From Christensenella sp034926635 (GTDB lineage: Bacteria > Bacillota > Clostridia > Christensenellales > Christensenellaceae), in NCBI GenBank assembly GCA_034926635.1, contig JAYFQX010000013.1, positions 1 through 64,000 of the forward strand: DNA of 64,000 nucleotides, given 5' to 3'. Of this stretch, positions 1-9,183 are shown piece after piece. Within the stretch, counting starts at the first letter, position 1, and the number at the start of each line of letters is the position of its first letter. The notes beneath the pieces are model-generated. The model was given only the letters and a program-made list of their open reading frames with translations, was not told where the DNA came from and searched no databases. Both the position numbers and the translations under genes were made by a program.

Positions 1-64
1 TGCAACCGCTCTCACGCATCGCTTTTACTTTTTTGATTATTTTTTCCCCATAATGTTTTCCCAT
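1..64 (-). CDS. Partial ORF, probable start of a transposase-type HTH protein
   Basis: On the minus strand an ATG at 62-64 follows a perfect AGGAGG site by 8 bases and stays open to the window edge, giving 21 residues that begin MGKHYGEKIIKKVKAMRESG. The basic, helix-forming start resembles OrfA-type helix-turn-helix proteins of IS3-like elements, but only the first helix is inside the window, so the family is a guess. The rest lies beyond position 1. Its ribosome site is buried in the hairpin at 68-107, an arrangement seen in insertion sequences to block translation from outside transcripts. Confidence 0.4.
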   Translation of the reverse strand, partial: MGKHYGEKIIKKVKAMRESGC

Positions 65-67
65 TTG

Positions 68-107
68 AAAGACCTCCTGCTGTAATATCCTACAACAGGA
101 GGTCTTT
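68..107. promoter_or_regulatory. Hairpin sequestering the ribosome site of the partial ORF
   Basis: AGACCTCCTG at 70-79 pairs perfectly with CAGGAGGTCT at 96-105; the stem extends by AA/TT outside and by four more pairs inside one mismatch. On the minus strand the AGGAGG ribosome site of the partial ORF is the 3' arm, so read-through RNA would hide it. On the plus strand the stem ends in five T and could also act as a terminator. Confidence 0.6.
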
Positions 108-239
108 TTCTACAATGTCCGCTTTCAGGGGTTCAGTCTACCCCTTTTAAAAGGGTTTTTTTAGGTGATACGATCCATGGCAGGCGGGGCTGAAGCTTTT
201 GTGGCTTTTTAGACACACTTACGCGCAGCCGTTCCAATC

Positions 240-285
240 AAAAAGGCATATGGCGGGCTTACAAGCCCGTCATATGCCTTTTTTA
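240..285 (-). terminator. Terminator after araD
   Basis: A long inverted repeat with arms AAAAAGGCATATG and CATATGCCTTTTT encloses a second GCGGGC/GCCCGT stem. It lies 11 bases past the araD stop and ends in five T on the minus strand. The plus strand also carries a T-run, so it may work in both directions. Positions 108-239 hold only a short self-complementary CCCTTTTAAAAGGG tract with T7 at about 142-162 and no gene. Confidence 0.85.
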
Positions 286-295
286 AAGTATCGCT

Positions 296-988
296 TCATT
301 TTTGCCCGTAATATGCGTCCTTTCCATGCTTTCTCAAATAATGCTTGTCCAGAAGCTCCCGGGACATCGGCTGCATCTCGCCGTTTGTAACCACGCTTCC
401 TACAAATGCCAGCATTGCCACTTCATCCAGCACCACCGACTTCTCTACAGACTTCGCCGCGCTCTCCGCCCATACAAACGGGCCGTGATTTTTTACCAGC
501 ACGGCGTTTACCGAATCCGGGTCGATCTCCCGGAACGTCTCCACAATCACTTTTCCAGTGTTTTCCTCATACGCATCCCTGATTTCCTCCGGCGTCATAT
601 CCCTCGTGCACGGTACTTCGCCATACAGGTAATCCGCATGCGTCGTACCATACGCAGGCAGCCCCTTTCCCGTCTGCGCCCAAGCGGTGGCCCAATTGGA
701 ATGCGTATGGGTAATACCGCCGATAGACGAAAACGCACGGTACAGCACGACATGCGTGAGCATATCGGACGACGGATTGAACTCCCCTTCTATCGTCTTC
801 CCGTTCAAATCCACAACAACCATATCGTCTGGTGCCAGCCTATCGTACTCCACCCCGGACGGTTTGATTACCACAAGTCCTTTCTCCCTGTCGATACCCG
901 AAACATTTCCCCATGTAAACGTAACCAATCCAAATTTTGGTAAAAGCATATTCGCTTCGTATACTTCTTTCTTTAACTGCTCCAGCAT
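296..988 (-). CDS. araD: L-ribulose-5-phosphate 4-epimerase
   Basis: A class II aldolase/epimerase of 230 residues, the normal length for AraD. It interconverts L-ribulose 5-phosphate and D-xylulose 5-phosphate in the cytoplasm, linking arabinose breakdown to the pentose phosphate pathway. Visible family marks are the SGNVSG-like stretch (TWGNVSG, residues 26-32), the phosphate-binding KPSG near 42, the zinc ligands HTHSN near 94-98, and the late LVKNHGPF motif with the third histidine. The start follows AAGGAAGG. It lies 43 bases behind araA and shares its transcript. Related fuculose or rhamnulose aldolases have the same fold, but sequence and context favour AraD. Confidence 0.93.
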   Translation of the reverse strand: MLEQLKKEVYEANMLLPKFGLVTFTWGNVSGIDREKGLVVIKPSGVEYDRLAPDDMVVVDLNGKTIEGEFNPSSDMLTHVVLYRAFSSIGGITHTHSNWATAWAQTGKGLPAYGTTHADYLYGEVPCTRDMTPEEIRDAYEENTGKVIVETFREIDPDSVNAVLVKNHGPFVWAESAAKSVEKSVVLDEVAMLAFVGSVVTNGEMQPMSRELLDKHYLRKHGKDAYYGQK

Positions 989-1031
989 ATATTCCTTCCT
1001 TTCCAGAATCCAAAATATTTCTTCAATTCTG

Positions 1032-2519
1032 TCACCGTTGCAAGGCCGTCTGCCAATATAAATCGGACAACATTAAATCCCTCTCGAATTGATCCATATC
1101 GATCCCGTTTCCAATATGAATAAATTCGATTCCCGCCATTTTTGCAAATTCACTCATGTGTTCTGCGTCCAAAGCATAGCTCAAAACAGAATGATGAGCC
1201 CCTCCCGAGAGTATCCATGCTTTGGCTGATGTTTTCAAATCCGGAAGCGGCTTCCACATCGTGCTCGCAACGGGAAGTCTGGGCATTTTTCCAATTGGCT
1301 TCACGCATTCCACATCCGCCGCGATCATGCGCATCCGTCCTCTCATGTCGACTAGCGAGACCGTAATCGCCTTTCCAGCCGCAGATTCAAAAATCATACG
1401 TGCCGGCGGCCTCCTGTCGCCGATCCCCAACGGATATGTATCGACCCGAATCTCGCCTTCCGCAATACTGGGGTCTACTTCCAGCATATGCGCGCCCAAA
1501 ATCAGCTCGTTTTCCGGTTCAAAATGGTAAGTATAATCTTCCATAAAGGCGGCACCGCCCTCAAGCCCCGTACCCATTAATTTCATAATACGCTGCAGCG
1601 CAGCTATCTTCCAATCTCCTTCCCCGCCAAAGCCATATCCGGACTCCATTAACCTTTGGCAAGCAAGCCCCGGGAGTTGTTCCATCCCCCACAAATCCTG
1701 AAAATTCGTAGTAAACGCTCCAAAATTTTCCTTTTCCAAAAAACGCCGCAGCGCCGCCTCGATTTTCAACTGGTACCGCACCGCATCCACATTTTCTTTC
1801 GGCATAGAATATTTTTCTTCGCATTCGGCATAAAGCGCGTCTATCTGACCCTCCGTAATTTCTCTTACTCCCGCTGCTAAATCGCCGACCCCATGTGTGT
1901 TGACGGACCAGCCCAATACGATCTCCGCTTCTACCTTGTCGCCTTCCGTCACCGCCACATCGCGCATATTATCGCCAAAACGAACCACATTCAGCTTTCT
2001 ACTTTCCGCAATCCCAACCGCTGCCCGCATCCACACGCCGATCTCATTGGCAACGGATTCATCCTGATAAAAACCAACCACTACTTTTCGTGGTATCCTC
2101 ATCCGTGCTCCGATAAACCCATGCTCCCTGTCGCCGTGCGCCGACTGGTTCAAGTTCATGAAATCCATATCGATTTTTTCCAGCGGAATCATCCGGTTGA
2201 ATTGCGTATGTAAATGCAGCATCGGCTTTTCCAAAACGTGCAGCCCGCGTATCCACATCTTTGACGGCGAAAAAGTATGCATCCACGTCATGATGCCGAT
2301 ACAATCATCGTTATAATTCGCTTCTTTTATAACTTGCTCGATTTCCTTGGAAGATGTCACAACTTTCCTGCAAACGATTTTAACCGGAATATGTGCAGCG
2401 GCGTTCAAGAATTCGGTTATCGCCCTCGCATGCTCTTCCACCTTTTGCAGAGTTTCATCGCCGTATAAATGCTGGCTTCCAATCAAAAACCATATTTCAT
2501 ATTGATTAAATGCTTTCAT
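1032..2519 (-). CDS. araA: L-arabinose isomerase
   Basis: Converts L-arabinose to L-ribulose. I place the start at 2519 (MKAFNQYEIWFLIGSQHLYG) because GGAG lies eight bases before it; a longer in-frame extension has no such signal. The resulting 495 residues match the family length of about 500. The manganese and catalytic residues known for the family fall in visible motifs: GGEGDWK, FMEDYTYHF, GAHMLEVDP and GGAHHSV near the C terminus. araD follows, but there is no araB ribulokinase in this transcript; the FGGY kinase at 6626-8101 or a gene elsewhere could supply that step. A terminator at 2658-2691 separates it from the polyol operon upstream. Confidence 0.95.
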   Translation of the reverse strand: MKAFNQYEIWFLIGSQHLYGDETLQKVEEHARAITEFLNAAAHIPVKIVCRKVVTSSKEIEQVIKEANYNDDCIGIMTWMHTFSPSKMWIRGLHVLEKPMLHLHTQFNRMIPLEKIDMDFMNLNQSAHGDREHGFIGARMRIPRKVVVGFYQDESVANEIGVWMRAAVGIAESRKLNVVRFGDNMRDVAVTEGDKVEAEIVLGWSVNTHGVGDLAAGVREITEGQIDALYAECEEKYSMPKENVDAVRYQLKIEAALRRFLEKENFGAFTTNFQDLWGMEQLPGLACQRLMESGYGFGGEGDWKIAALQRIMKLMGTGLEGGAAFMEDYTYHFEPENELILGAHMLEVDPSIAEGEIRVDTYPLGIGDRRPPARMIFESAAGKAITVSLVDMRGRMRMIAADVECVKPIGKMPRLPVASTMWKPLPDLKTSAKAWILSGGAHHSVLSYALDAEHMSEFAKMAGIEFIHIGNGIDMDQFERDLMLSDLYWQTALQR

Positions 2520-2657
2520 TTTTTCTACTCCATATTTTCTAAAAATATATCGATGTGCTCTCACTTCTTATTAAGATCCTTTTCGTAGTTATCTTATGCA
2601 AAAACTCCATTAACCTCTCCACGCAAAAAGCTTTTCTTTACTTTTTTAATATTATAG

Positions 2658-2691
2658 AAAAAGGCAGAAATTGTTTAACTCCTGCCTTTTC
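2658..2691 (-). terminator. Terminator of the polyol/galactoside operon
   Basis: Inverted repeat AAAAGGCAG / CTGCCTTTT with a 14-base loop, ending in a T-run on the minus strand, 58 bases past the stop of the epimerase-like gene. It closes the long operon that begins near 14.5 kb and leaves araA to its own promoter, which I could not locate with confidence. Confidence 0.8.
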
Positions 2692-2748
2692 ATGTTGCCT
2701 TAGTGGCTACAAAGGTATTAATACCTGCATTTATTTCAGCGAGTCCGT

Positions 2749-3411
2749 TTACACTATTGCAGATCTAAAATGCTTAATATTATCAGAAATAGAACTACTT
2801 TTTGAAAAAATGCTTGAACTTCCCGTTACAAACAAATCTGCGCCTGCTTTTCTCATTTTACGAGCATTTTCAAAGCTTACATTCCCATCCACTTCAATTA
2901 AAATTTCCCTGCCGGCTTCCCAAATCATCTTTTTTGCAGCAGCAATTTTCCGCAACCCAGAAGGTACCATGCTTTGCCCTGCAAATCCAGGATTCACAGT
3001 CATGATTAATAAAACGTCGATCTCTTCCATCAGGTAATCTAGCACCGCAAGCGATGTTCCAGGGTTTAATGCCAACCCCGCTTTCGCACCACGCGCCCTA
3101 ATCTTTTGTAAAACACGCTGTGTATGTACGCATGCTTCTTGATGCACGCAAACAATATCATTCTGTTTAATGTCAAAAATATCTACCGCCGCATCCGGCT
3201 TTTCTACCATGAGGTGCAAATCAAGAGGAATATCCGTCATCTGGCGCAAAGCGCTAATGTAATCCGTTCCAAGCGAGTAATTCGGAACAAAAATCCCATC
3301 CATTACATCACAATGCAAATACTCAATTCCGGCTCGTTCCAGCTCATCTATTTGTTCCTTTAAACAAGATAAATCAGCGCACATCATCGATGGAGAAATC
3401 ATACCATTCAT
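2749..3411 (-). CDS. Ribulose-phosphate 3-epimerase family protein
   Basis: A 220-residue TIM barrel of the Rpe family. Motifs in order: SPSMMCADL at the N terminus, the metal-binding HCDVMDGIFVPN near 33-44, DLHLMVEKPD near 64-73, MTVNPGFAGQS near 137-147, the second catalytic aspartate in EVDGNVS, and the phosphate site VTGSSSIF near the end. The family epimerises ketose 5- or 6-phosphates at C3. EVDGNVS replaces the usual EVDGGI and the N-terminal motif departs from IAPSILSAD, so a variant such as an allulose-6-phosphate epimerase is as likely as housekeeping Rpe. It is the last gene of the polyol operon, starting after GAGG 11 bases behind the dehydrogenase. Confidence 0.8.
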   Translation of the reverse strand: MNGMISPSMMCADLSCLKEQIDELERAGIEYLHCDVMDGIFVPNYSLGTDYISALRQMTDIPLDLHLMVEKPDAAVDIFDIKQNDIVCVHQEACVHTQRVLQKIRARGAKAGLALNPGTSLAVLDYLMEEIDVLLIMTVNPGFAGQSMVPSGLRKIAAAKKMIWEAGREILIEVDGNVSFENARKMRKAGADLFVTGSSSIFSKSSSISDNIKHFRSAIV

Positions 3412-3421
3412 ACATCATACC

Positions 3422-4456
3422 TCATGGATTAATAACAACACGTTTACCTTCTTTATTCTCAGCAATAGCAATTCCTTTGAGAATATCATCAAGCGGCAAT
3501 CTATGCGAAATAAATTTTTCTGTATCTAAAATACCCGATGCGATAAGCTCTACTGCTTTCATATGATGGATTGGCAGCGACCCATGTGTACCATGCACAA
3601 ATAATTCTTTATAATGAATGATATTCGTATCCATGGTAACAGTCGTTCCATGTGCCAAGCCTCCAAAAAGATTAACACGACCCCTATTTTTAGCATAACG
3701 CAAAGCATCAGCCTGCGCATTCGGAGAAGGACACGCCGTAATGACTACTTCTGCACCCATTCCATCCGTTTCTTCCATAATCCTTTTATAAACATCTTCT
3801 GAGCCTGCATGAATGAAAACATCTCCTGCAAATTGTTTAGCTGCATTAAGCCTGTCTTGATCCATCTCCACTACGATAATTTTTGTTGCACCCATGAGCC
3901 GAACAACTTCCATGATCATACATCCAATAGGACCTGTCCCTATTACTACAACTGTATCTCCTAGTTTAATACTGGAAAGAATCATACCGTTTAACACGCA
4001 CCCAAGAGGTTCTGCTAAAGCAGCCTGATCATAAGAAACATGATCCGGTATTTTTACAATAGGTCCATATGTCAGCATTATTTTATTAAGCGGTATATAT
4101 TCTGCAAATCCTCCCTGAAATTGGTATCCTGTTGCATAATTAATCATACAATTATTGGAAAAACCCGCTTTACAGAATTTGCACTCGCCACACGGGATGT
4201 CCGCACCAATTGCAACGCGGTCTCCAATTTTCCAATGCGATACATTTTTACCTACTTCCGCAACTTCCCCGGCTACTTCATGACCAATGATGCACGGTGT
4301 GTTGACACGATCATTACCATGGCGAAAAATTCTGATGTCAGATCCGCATATCGCACAGGATTTCACCTTTACTAGAATTTCATCATCCGTTATCACCGGT
4401 TTTGGAACATCTTTTACGACCATCTTATTCAGTTCTTCTAATACTGCTGCTTTCAT
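3422..4456 (-). CDS. Zinc-dependent sugar-alcohol dehydrogenase
   Basis: A medium-chain dehydrogenase of 344 residues, the family length. CAICGSD and GHEVAGE give the catalytic zinc site, CGECKFCKAGFSNNC supplies the four structural zinc cysteines, and VVVIGTGPIGC is the dinucleotide-binding loop. The family oxidises secondary hydroxyls of sorbitol, threonine or similar polyols with NAD(P). It is the last of three such dehydrogenases encoded head to tail, each about 350 residues but clearly different in sequence, so they probably act on different hydroxyls or stereoisomers. AAGGAG precedes the start. The exact substrate cannot be read from the sequence. Confidence 0.85.
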   Translation of the reverse strand: MKAAVLEELNKMVVKDVPKPVITDDEILVKVKSCAICGSDIRIFRHGNDRVNTPCIIGHEVAGEVAEVGKNVSHWKIGDRVAIGADIPCGECKFCKAGFSNNCMINYATGYQFQGGFAEYIPLNKIMLTYGPIVKIPDHVSYDQAALAEPLGCVLNGMILSSIKLGDTVVVIGTGPIGCMIMEVVRLMGATKIIVVEMDQDRLNAAKQFAGDVFIHAGSEDVYKRIMEETDGMGAEVVITACPSPNAQADALRYAKNRGRVNLFGGLAHGTTVTMDTNIIHYKELFVHGTHGSLPIHHMKAVELIASGILDTEKFISHRLPLDDILKGIAIAENKEGKRVVINP

Positions 4457-4467
4457 TTCAAACTCCT

Positions 4468-5529
4468 TTATTCCATTTCAAAAATTATTCTATTATAAAA
4501 ATCTGTTTTTTCAGAAATCAGTTTCATTGCTTGTTGATACTCATCCAAAGAAAACTTTTGCGTCACAAAAGGCTTTAGCTCGACTTTTTTATCCGCCATG
4601 GCATTCAGAACAATCTCCCAATCATTTTTCTTATGTGTATAGCTTGAATTCCACGTACCGAACAATTGTAATTGCTTTCTCAATATCTCCCAATAATCAT
4701 GCTGGCTTAAATTCATATCTCCAGCTGGATTTCCCATTAATACAACTTTTCCAAGAGGTTTTACTGTTCGTAAGCAAGCGGCATATGTTTGCGATACACC
4801 AGCGCCTTCCAGCGCCAAATCAACGCCTTTACCTTTTGTGATATCTAATACAACTCGTTCCCAGTCTCTCGTTTTATTGTTAACCGTATATTCAAAACCA
4901 ATCGAATTTGCAAAATCAAGCTTTGCTTGATCAATATCTAATAAAATTACTTTGCTCGCCCCACACATTTTTGCCAAAGATGCAAGCATCAAGCCAATTG
5001 CACCACATCCAAAAATCGCAACAACATCGCCCGGATTAATACCGGCACGCGAAAGTGCGTGTAAAGAAACTGCCGCAGGCTCTGCCATAGCCATCTCGAG
5101 ATAAGATAACTCCTTATCGCACAATACAAGATTCCAGGCTGGTACAGCAATATAATCTGCAAATCCTCCATCACATCTCGAGCCAAAATAATTATAGTTT
5201 CTACAGGAAGCATATTCTCCCACTTCACACATATCACATTCGTGACATGGTAAAAGCGGAAACACCGAAGCCGCTCGATTTAATAACGATGCATCGGTTC
5301 CTTCCCCCAACGCTACAATTTGCCCCGCAAATTCATGACCAGGGATGGTAGGAAAATGATAGGTGCCTTTTACAAATATTCTTCCCACATCTGATCCGCA
5401 AATGCCTGAGGCCTTTATCTTTAATAACACCTCTCCTGCTTTTGGCTGGGGTCTCGGAACTTCTTCACACCGAATATCCCCAATTCCATGTAGCACAAGC
5501 GCTTTCATCATTTCATTTTTGTTTTTCAT
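4468..5529 (-). CDS. Galactitol-1-phosphate 5-dehydrogenase-like zinc dehydrogenase
   Basis: A 353-residue medium-chain dehydrogenase. Several stretches resemble GatD of enteric bacteria as I know it: GICGSDVGRIF, FPTIPGHEFAGQIVALGEG, PLLPCHECDMCEVGEYASC, FGSRCDGGFADYI and the late ILRKQLQLFGTWNSSY. GatD oxidises galactitol 1-phosphate to tagatose 6-phosphate, so a phosphorylated hexitol is a reasonable substrate class. No PTS for galactitol lies here, so the phosphorylated polyol would have to come from the kinase in the operon or from elsewhere. The ATG overlaps the stop of the upstream dehydrogenase by four bases, which means translational coupling. Confidence 0.8.
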   Translation of the reverse strand: MKNKNEMMKALVLHGIGDIRCEEVPRPQPKAGEVLLKIKASGICGSDVGRIFVKGTYHFPTIPGHEFAGQIVALGEGTDASLLNRAASVFPLLPCHECDMCEVGEYASCRNYNYFGSRCDGGFADYIAVPAWNLVLCDKELSYLEMAMAEPAAVSLHALSRAGINPGDVVAIFGCGAIGLMLASLAKMCGASKVILLDIDQAKLDFANSIGFEYTVNNKTRDWERVVLDITKGKGVDLALEGAGVSQTYAACLRTVKPLGKVVLMGNPAGDMNLSQHDYWEILRKQLQLFGTWNSSYTHKKNDWEIVLNAMADKKVELKPFVTQKFSLDEYQQAMKLISEKTDFYNRIIFEME

Positions 5530-6602
5530 AAAACCACAACACCCTTAATTTTGTTTTCTTTCGACCGATACATAAATTCAATACCTTCCGCTGCTTCTTC
5601 CAGCGTAAACTTTTGTGTAATCAGCGCATCAACATCCACTAATCCAGCATTAAGTGTCGCAATTGTAGAAGGCCACACAAGCGGAGTAAGCCATGAGAAC
5701 TTAATAATTTTATCGCTCTGAATTGCGCTTAAAAGCGGAACTTCCAACTTATCATTAGTTCCCGGCAAACCAAAAAATACAATCGTTGCATGTCCACCGC
5801 CTAAATCAACCGCGGAATTGATTGCAGAAACAGCATTCGTCGGAACGATTACTCGATCAGCCATCATTCCGTCTGTTAATGCTAAAATGCTTTTTTTGAT
5901 ATTTGGAGTATAATAAGCCGAAGCCACATTTAATGTATTAATAATACAATTCGCTCCTAATTCCAGCCCCTTTTCCAATTGCCAATCCACGACGCCTACC
6001 AAAATAATTTTCCCGGCTCCACGCGCCTTTGCAATCTGTGTCATCATAAGACCGATTGTACCCGAACCGATTATTACTACAACATCTCCTAATTGCACGT
6101 CCAAATTTTTCATGCCATACATCGCACACGCCAATGGTTCTGTCAGTGCACCTGCCGCAAACGAAACATTATCCTTTAATTTAAAAACATTTGTATATTC
6201 TATTTTCGTATATTCCGCAAATCCACCATTTACACTTGTCCCAACCACACGACAATCTTTGCAAAGATTAAACTGAGCTTTGCGACAATAATTACAGGCA
6301 TTACATGGTTGCACAGGATTTAACGCTACTCTGTCTCCGATTTTAAGCGTTCCTTTTGATTTGACGTAATCACCCATTGCAACAATCTCACCAGCAACCT
6401 CATGTCCAAGTACAAGCGGGCCTTTCCCATCAGCAGTATCAAGCGGACTAAATCCATAATAATATGAAATATCCGAACCGCAGATCCCACATGCTTCAAC
6501 TTTTATCAATACTTCTTTTTCACTAATTTCCGGAATGTCCATTTCCACCATTTCCATCCGTTCCGGTTCTACAAATAATTGCGCTTTCATCTTTGTTTTC
6601 AT
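5526..6602 (-). CDS. Zinc-dependent polyol dehydrogenase
   Basis: The first of the three dehydrogenases in transcription order, 358 residues. It has CGICGSD and GHEVAGE at the catalytic zinc, CNACNYCRKAQFNLC at the structural zinc, NGGFAEY, and VVIIGSGTIGL in the Rossmann domain. It looks like the sorbitol/xylitol dehydrogenase group. The region between 215 and 300 (a VGVVDWQ loop and the TNAVSAINSAVDLGG stretch) differs strongly from the other two copies, which fits separate substrates. AAAGGCGG precedes the ATG, and the downstream dehydrogenase overlaps its stop. It follows the FGGY kinase by 23 bases. Confidence 0.82.
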   Translation of the reverse strand: MKTKMKAQLFVEPERMEMVEMDIPEISEKEVLIKVEACGICGSDISYYYGFSPLDTADGKGPLVLGHEVAGEIVAMGDYVKSKGTLKIGDRVALNPVQPCNACNYCRKAQFNLCKDCRVVGTSVNGGFAEYTKIEYTNVFKLKDNVSFAAGALTEPLACAMYGMKNLDVQLGDVVVIIGSGTIGLMMTQIAKARGAGKIILVGVVDWQLEKGLELGANCIINTLNVASAYYTPNIKKSILALTDGMMADRVIVPTNAVSAINSAVDLGGGHATIVFFGLPGTNDKLEVPLLSAIQSDKIIKFSWLTPLVWPSTIATLNAGLVDVDALITQKFTLEEAAEGIEFMYRSKENKIKGVVVL

Positions 6603-6625
6603 TTAAAAACCGCCTTTCTCCACAG

Positions 6626-8101
6626 TCAACACTCCACGCTTACCATTTTTTTAAATTTTATATATTTTTCATCGTATCCGGCTTTTCCACTTTTTATCGG
6701 CTCAAACACTGTTGCAATACGGTGCATATTTTCAGCAGCTTCTGCTAGATCGGCATATACTCCCAATGCTACAGCGCAAATCATCGCACATCCTAAAGAC
6801 GCTGATTCACGACAGGCAGATACCTTAATCGGCATTTGAAGAATATTAGCTTTTATTTGTAGCCACAAAGCAGAATTCGTTCCACCGCCTACTGCTATAA
6901 TGTTTTCATAGTGCAGTCCTGTCCGACTCAAAATTTCAAGGTTATACTTTTGTTCAAAACACATTCCCTCTAAAATGGCTCTATATATACTAAAACGATC
7001 ATCAGCCAGATCAATATTTACAAAACTCATACGCATATCATTGTCAAGCGCAGGGGTTCCCCTTCCACACAGATATGGTAAAACCATCATTTTTGTCTTC
7101 GCTTTCGCAGCATTTTTTTCATATAACTCATATGGTGGTACACCATTCACATATTCATGTTTGTCACATAACGATTCAAAAAACCATTTTATCAACACCC
7201 CACAAGCAGGGTTATACAGCATGGTACAAAACTGATCCGCCTGCAAATAAGGTTCATTTGCAAACTGGTATAATAACGTAGTTTCTTTAGAAAGAGGTTT
7301 CTCTAATATTGGGGTCAGCGCTTCGCTCGTGCCCATGGAACACACAACATCATTTTTGCTATTTCCGCCGCCAGCCGCACAACACGGTTGATCATGTCCT
7401 CCGGCTATAACTTTTAAAGTCGGAGAAATGCCAAGTTCATGTGCAACCTTAGAATTTATGGTTCCTAACACTGTCCCAGACTGCACAGCTGGGGCAAATT
7501 TTCTTTCATCAATGCCAAGTAAATCTAATAAGTTTTTATCCCAGCATTTTTTTTTCACATTAAATAACATCGTTCGCGATGCGATAGAATATTCACTATA
7601 AGGTTCACCCAACAATTTATAATAAATAAAATCTTCCATCAATAAGAAATACTTGGTTTTATCGTAAATTTTCGGATATTCGTTTTTAATAAATAATATT
7701 TTTGCAAAAGAATAAGTTGAACTCATTGCCAAGCCACAATTCTCAGCAATATACTCAGGATCCAATAGATCTTTCTTTTTTGCATAAATATTATCCGCGC
7801 GCGAATCGCTTCCTACCATTACACGAGAGATAATATTCCCCTTTTCATCAACCGAAACGAATGCCTCGCCAAACGACGATACTGCCAATGCCGCAATCTC
7901 ATTACTGTTCGAACATTTTTTTAATGCTTCTTGTAAAACATATTTTGTACATTCCCAAATATTTTCTGCATCTAATTCTCGTTTTTCAGATTCAAGCACA
8001 TACACGTACTCACAATATGATGATGCCACAACATTCCCTTTTTCATCAAAAATATTCGCCTTGACGCCTGATGTCCCGAGATCCAGACCAAAAAACAACA
8101 T
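6626..8101 (-). CDS. FGGY-family carbohydrate kinase (xylulokinase-like)
   Basis: A 491-residue sugar kinase of the two-domain FGGY type. The N terminus FFGLDLGTSGVKANIFD is the first phosphate-binding loop. A motif GGHDQPCCAAGGG near 248-260 carries the catalytic aspartate, and AVGGGTNSALWLQIKANIL near 420 is the signature of domain 2. The family phosphorylates pentuloses, ribulose, glycerol, gluconate and related compounds; GGHDQ is the pattern seen in xylulokinase-like members. It sits between the ABC importer and the dehydrogenases, so it probably phosphorylates the ketose that these make or the polyol itself. It might also serve araA-araD, which lack a ribulokinase. Confidence 0.82.
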   Translation of the reverse strand: MLFFGLDLGTSGVKANIFDEKGNVVASSYCEYVYVLESEKRELDAENIWECTKYVLQEALKKCSNSNEIAALAVSSFGEAFVSVDEKGNIISRVMVGSDSRADNIYAKKKDLLDPEYIAENCGLAMSSTYSFAKILFIKNEYPKIYDKTKYFLLMEDFIYYKLLGEPYSEYSIASRTMLFNVKKKCWDKNLLDLLGIDERKFAPAVQSGTVLGTINSKVAHELGISPTLKVIAGGHDQPCCAAGGGNSKNDVVCSMGTSEALTPILEKPLSKETTLLYQFANEPYLQADQFCTMLYNPACGVLIKWFFESLCDKHEYVNGVPPYELYEKNAAKAKTKMMVLPYLCGRGTPALDNDMRMSFVNIDLADDRFSIYRAILEGMCFEQKYNLEILSRTGLHYENIIAVGGGTNSALWLQIKANILQMPIKVSACRESASLGCAMICAVALGVYADLAEAAENMHRIATVFEPIKSGKAGYDEKYIKFKKMVSVEC

Positions 8102-8175
8102 AATTCTATCCCCTCTGCTTCACCAGAGACGGGGCTCCTTTTTCAGAAGTCCCGCTTCTGCCACTATTATTTCTT

Positions 8176-9129
8176 CTATTTCACAATCACATGGAGATCT
8201 TTATTCTGACGCATGGTTAACGCTACAATGATCAATAACACAACCCCCGTAACAACATCTTGTATCGTGGCATCTCCGCCCATCGTCATTACACCGGTTG
8301 TAATCATCATGATCAAAAACTCCCCACAAAAGATACTGATAATTGGATTTACCGTTTTTCGGAACGCTAATCCAATAAAGCATCCTAACAGCGGCATGAA
8401 GTTGCGATCCATTGTCTGCATATTCAACACAGGTTGAAATGATCCTCCATAACTCACTGACAAAATACTAGCAATCCCTACAAAAAGCCCACAAAACATA
8501 TACGCAAAAATCTTTGTCTGGTTTACTTTAATTCCCGCGCTTTGTGCAACAAGTTCATTTGTACCAATTGCCCTAATCTGGACACCACGTTTTGTGTAAG
8601 TATAAAGAATATAGGCTAAAACCAATGCAATACAGCCAACTATGATATTATATGGTGCTTTGCCAAACATCCTGCTATTTTCGCCCAGAACAACGCCTCT
8701 GCTATTATTAAAAAATGTTCCTATTGTTTCAAATATCATCATTAGACCTATCGAAACAATTAAAGATGGTACCTTCAGCTTTATGTACAGAAAACCGTTT
8801 AATAATTCTAACGCAATTCCTACGCAAATGCAGACTGCAAACATCCCAATATAGCCAGTCGTTTGTGCAGCAAGCCCTCCCATGATCCCTGCCAAAACCA
8901 TAATTGACCCAATCGCGAAATCGAACATGCCCATAACAACTATGAAATAGAGCCCCGATGCCAAAACAGAAGGGATAAACGCCTGCTGAAACATAATATA
9001 TAATGTATTAGTATTTGCAAATCTCGCTGGCTGTATTAATGCACATACCGCATATACAATCGCTAATATGCCTAACAGTTTGAGTATGCCGCCTACTTTA
9101 GAATTCTTCTTTATTAATGGTTTCATCAT
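8176..9129 (-). CDS. Sugar ABC transporter permease (RbsC type), second permease of the operon
   Basis: A 317-residue, highly hydrophobic protein of the branched-chain/ribose permease family. The marker GMFDFAIGSIMVLAGIMGG (near 67-85) corresponds to the family's G-G-I-D-L-S-V-G loop, and IGTNELVAQSAGIKVNQTKIFAYMF near 188 is the conserved EAA-like ATPase contact loop. About eight to ten membrane segments are visible. It is 47 bases downstream of the binding-protein gene, which is in turn flanked by another permease gene upstream at 11934, so the importer is probably a heterodimer of two permeases. The 74 bases behind it contain a small CAGAAG/CTTCTG hairpin. Confidence 0.87.
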   Translation of the reverse strand: MMKPLIKKNSKVGGILKLLGILAIVYAVCALIQPARFANTNTLYIMFQQAFIPSVLASGLYFIVVMGMFDFAIGSIMVLAGIMGGLAAQTTGYIGMFAVCICVGIALELLNGFLYIKLKVPSLIVSIGLMMIFETIGTFFNNSRGVVLGENSRMFGKAPYNIIVGCIALVLAYILYTYTKRGVQIRAIGTNELVAQSAGIKVNQTKIFAYMFCGLFVGIASILSVSYGGSFQPVLNMQTMDRNFMPLLGCFIGLAFRKTVNPIISIFCGEFLIMMITTGVMTMGGDATIQDVVTGVVLLIIVALTMRQNKDLHVIVK

Positions 9130-9183
9130 AAGTTTATCCCTCTCAATACCTTAAGTGATTTTTGTATGTGAATTGTCTAACGG

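Noticed and set aside
302..943. Long plus-strand frame opposite araD
   Set aside because: It is the shadow of araD on the other strand, has no ribosome site, and its composition (many Arg, His) is typical of antisense frames.
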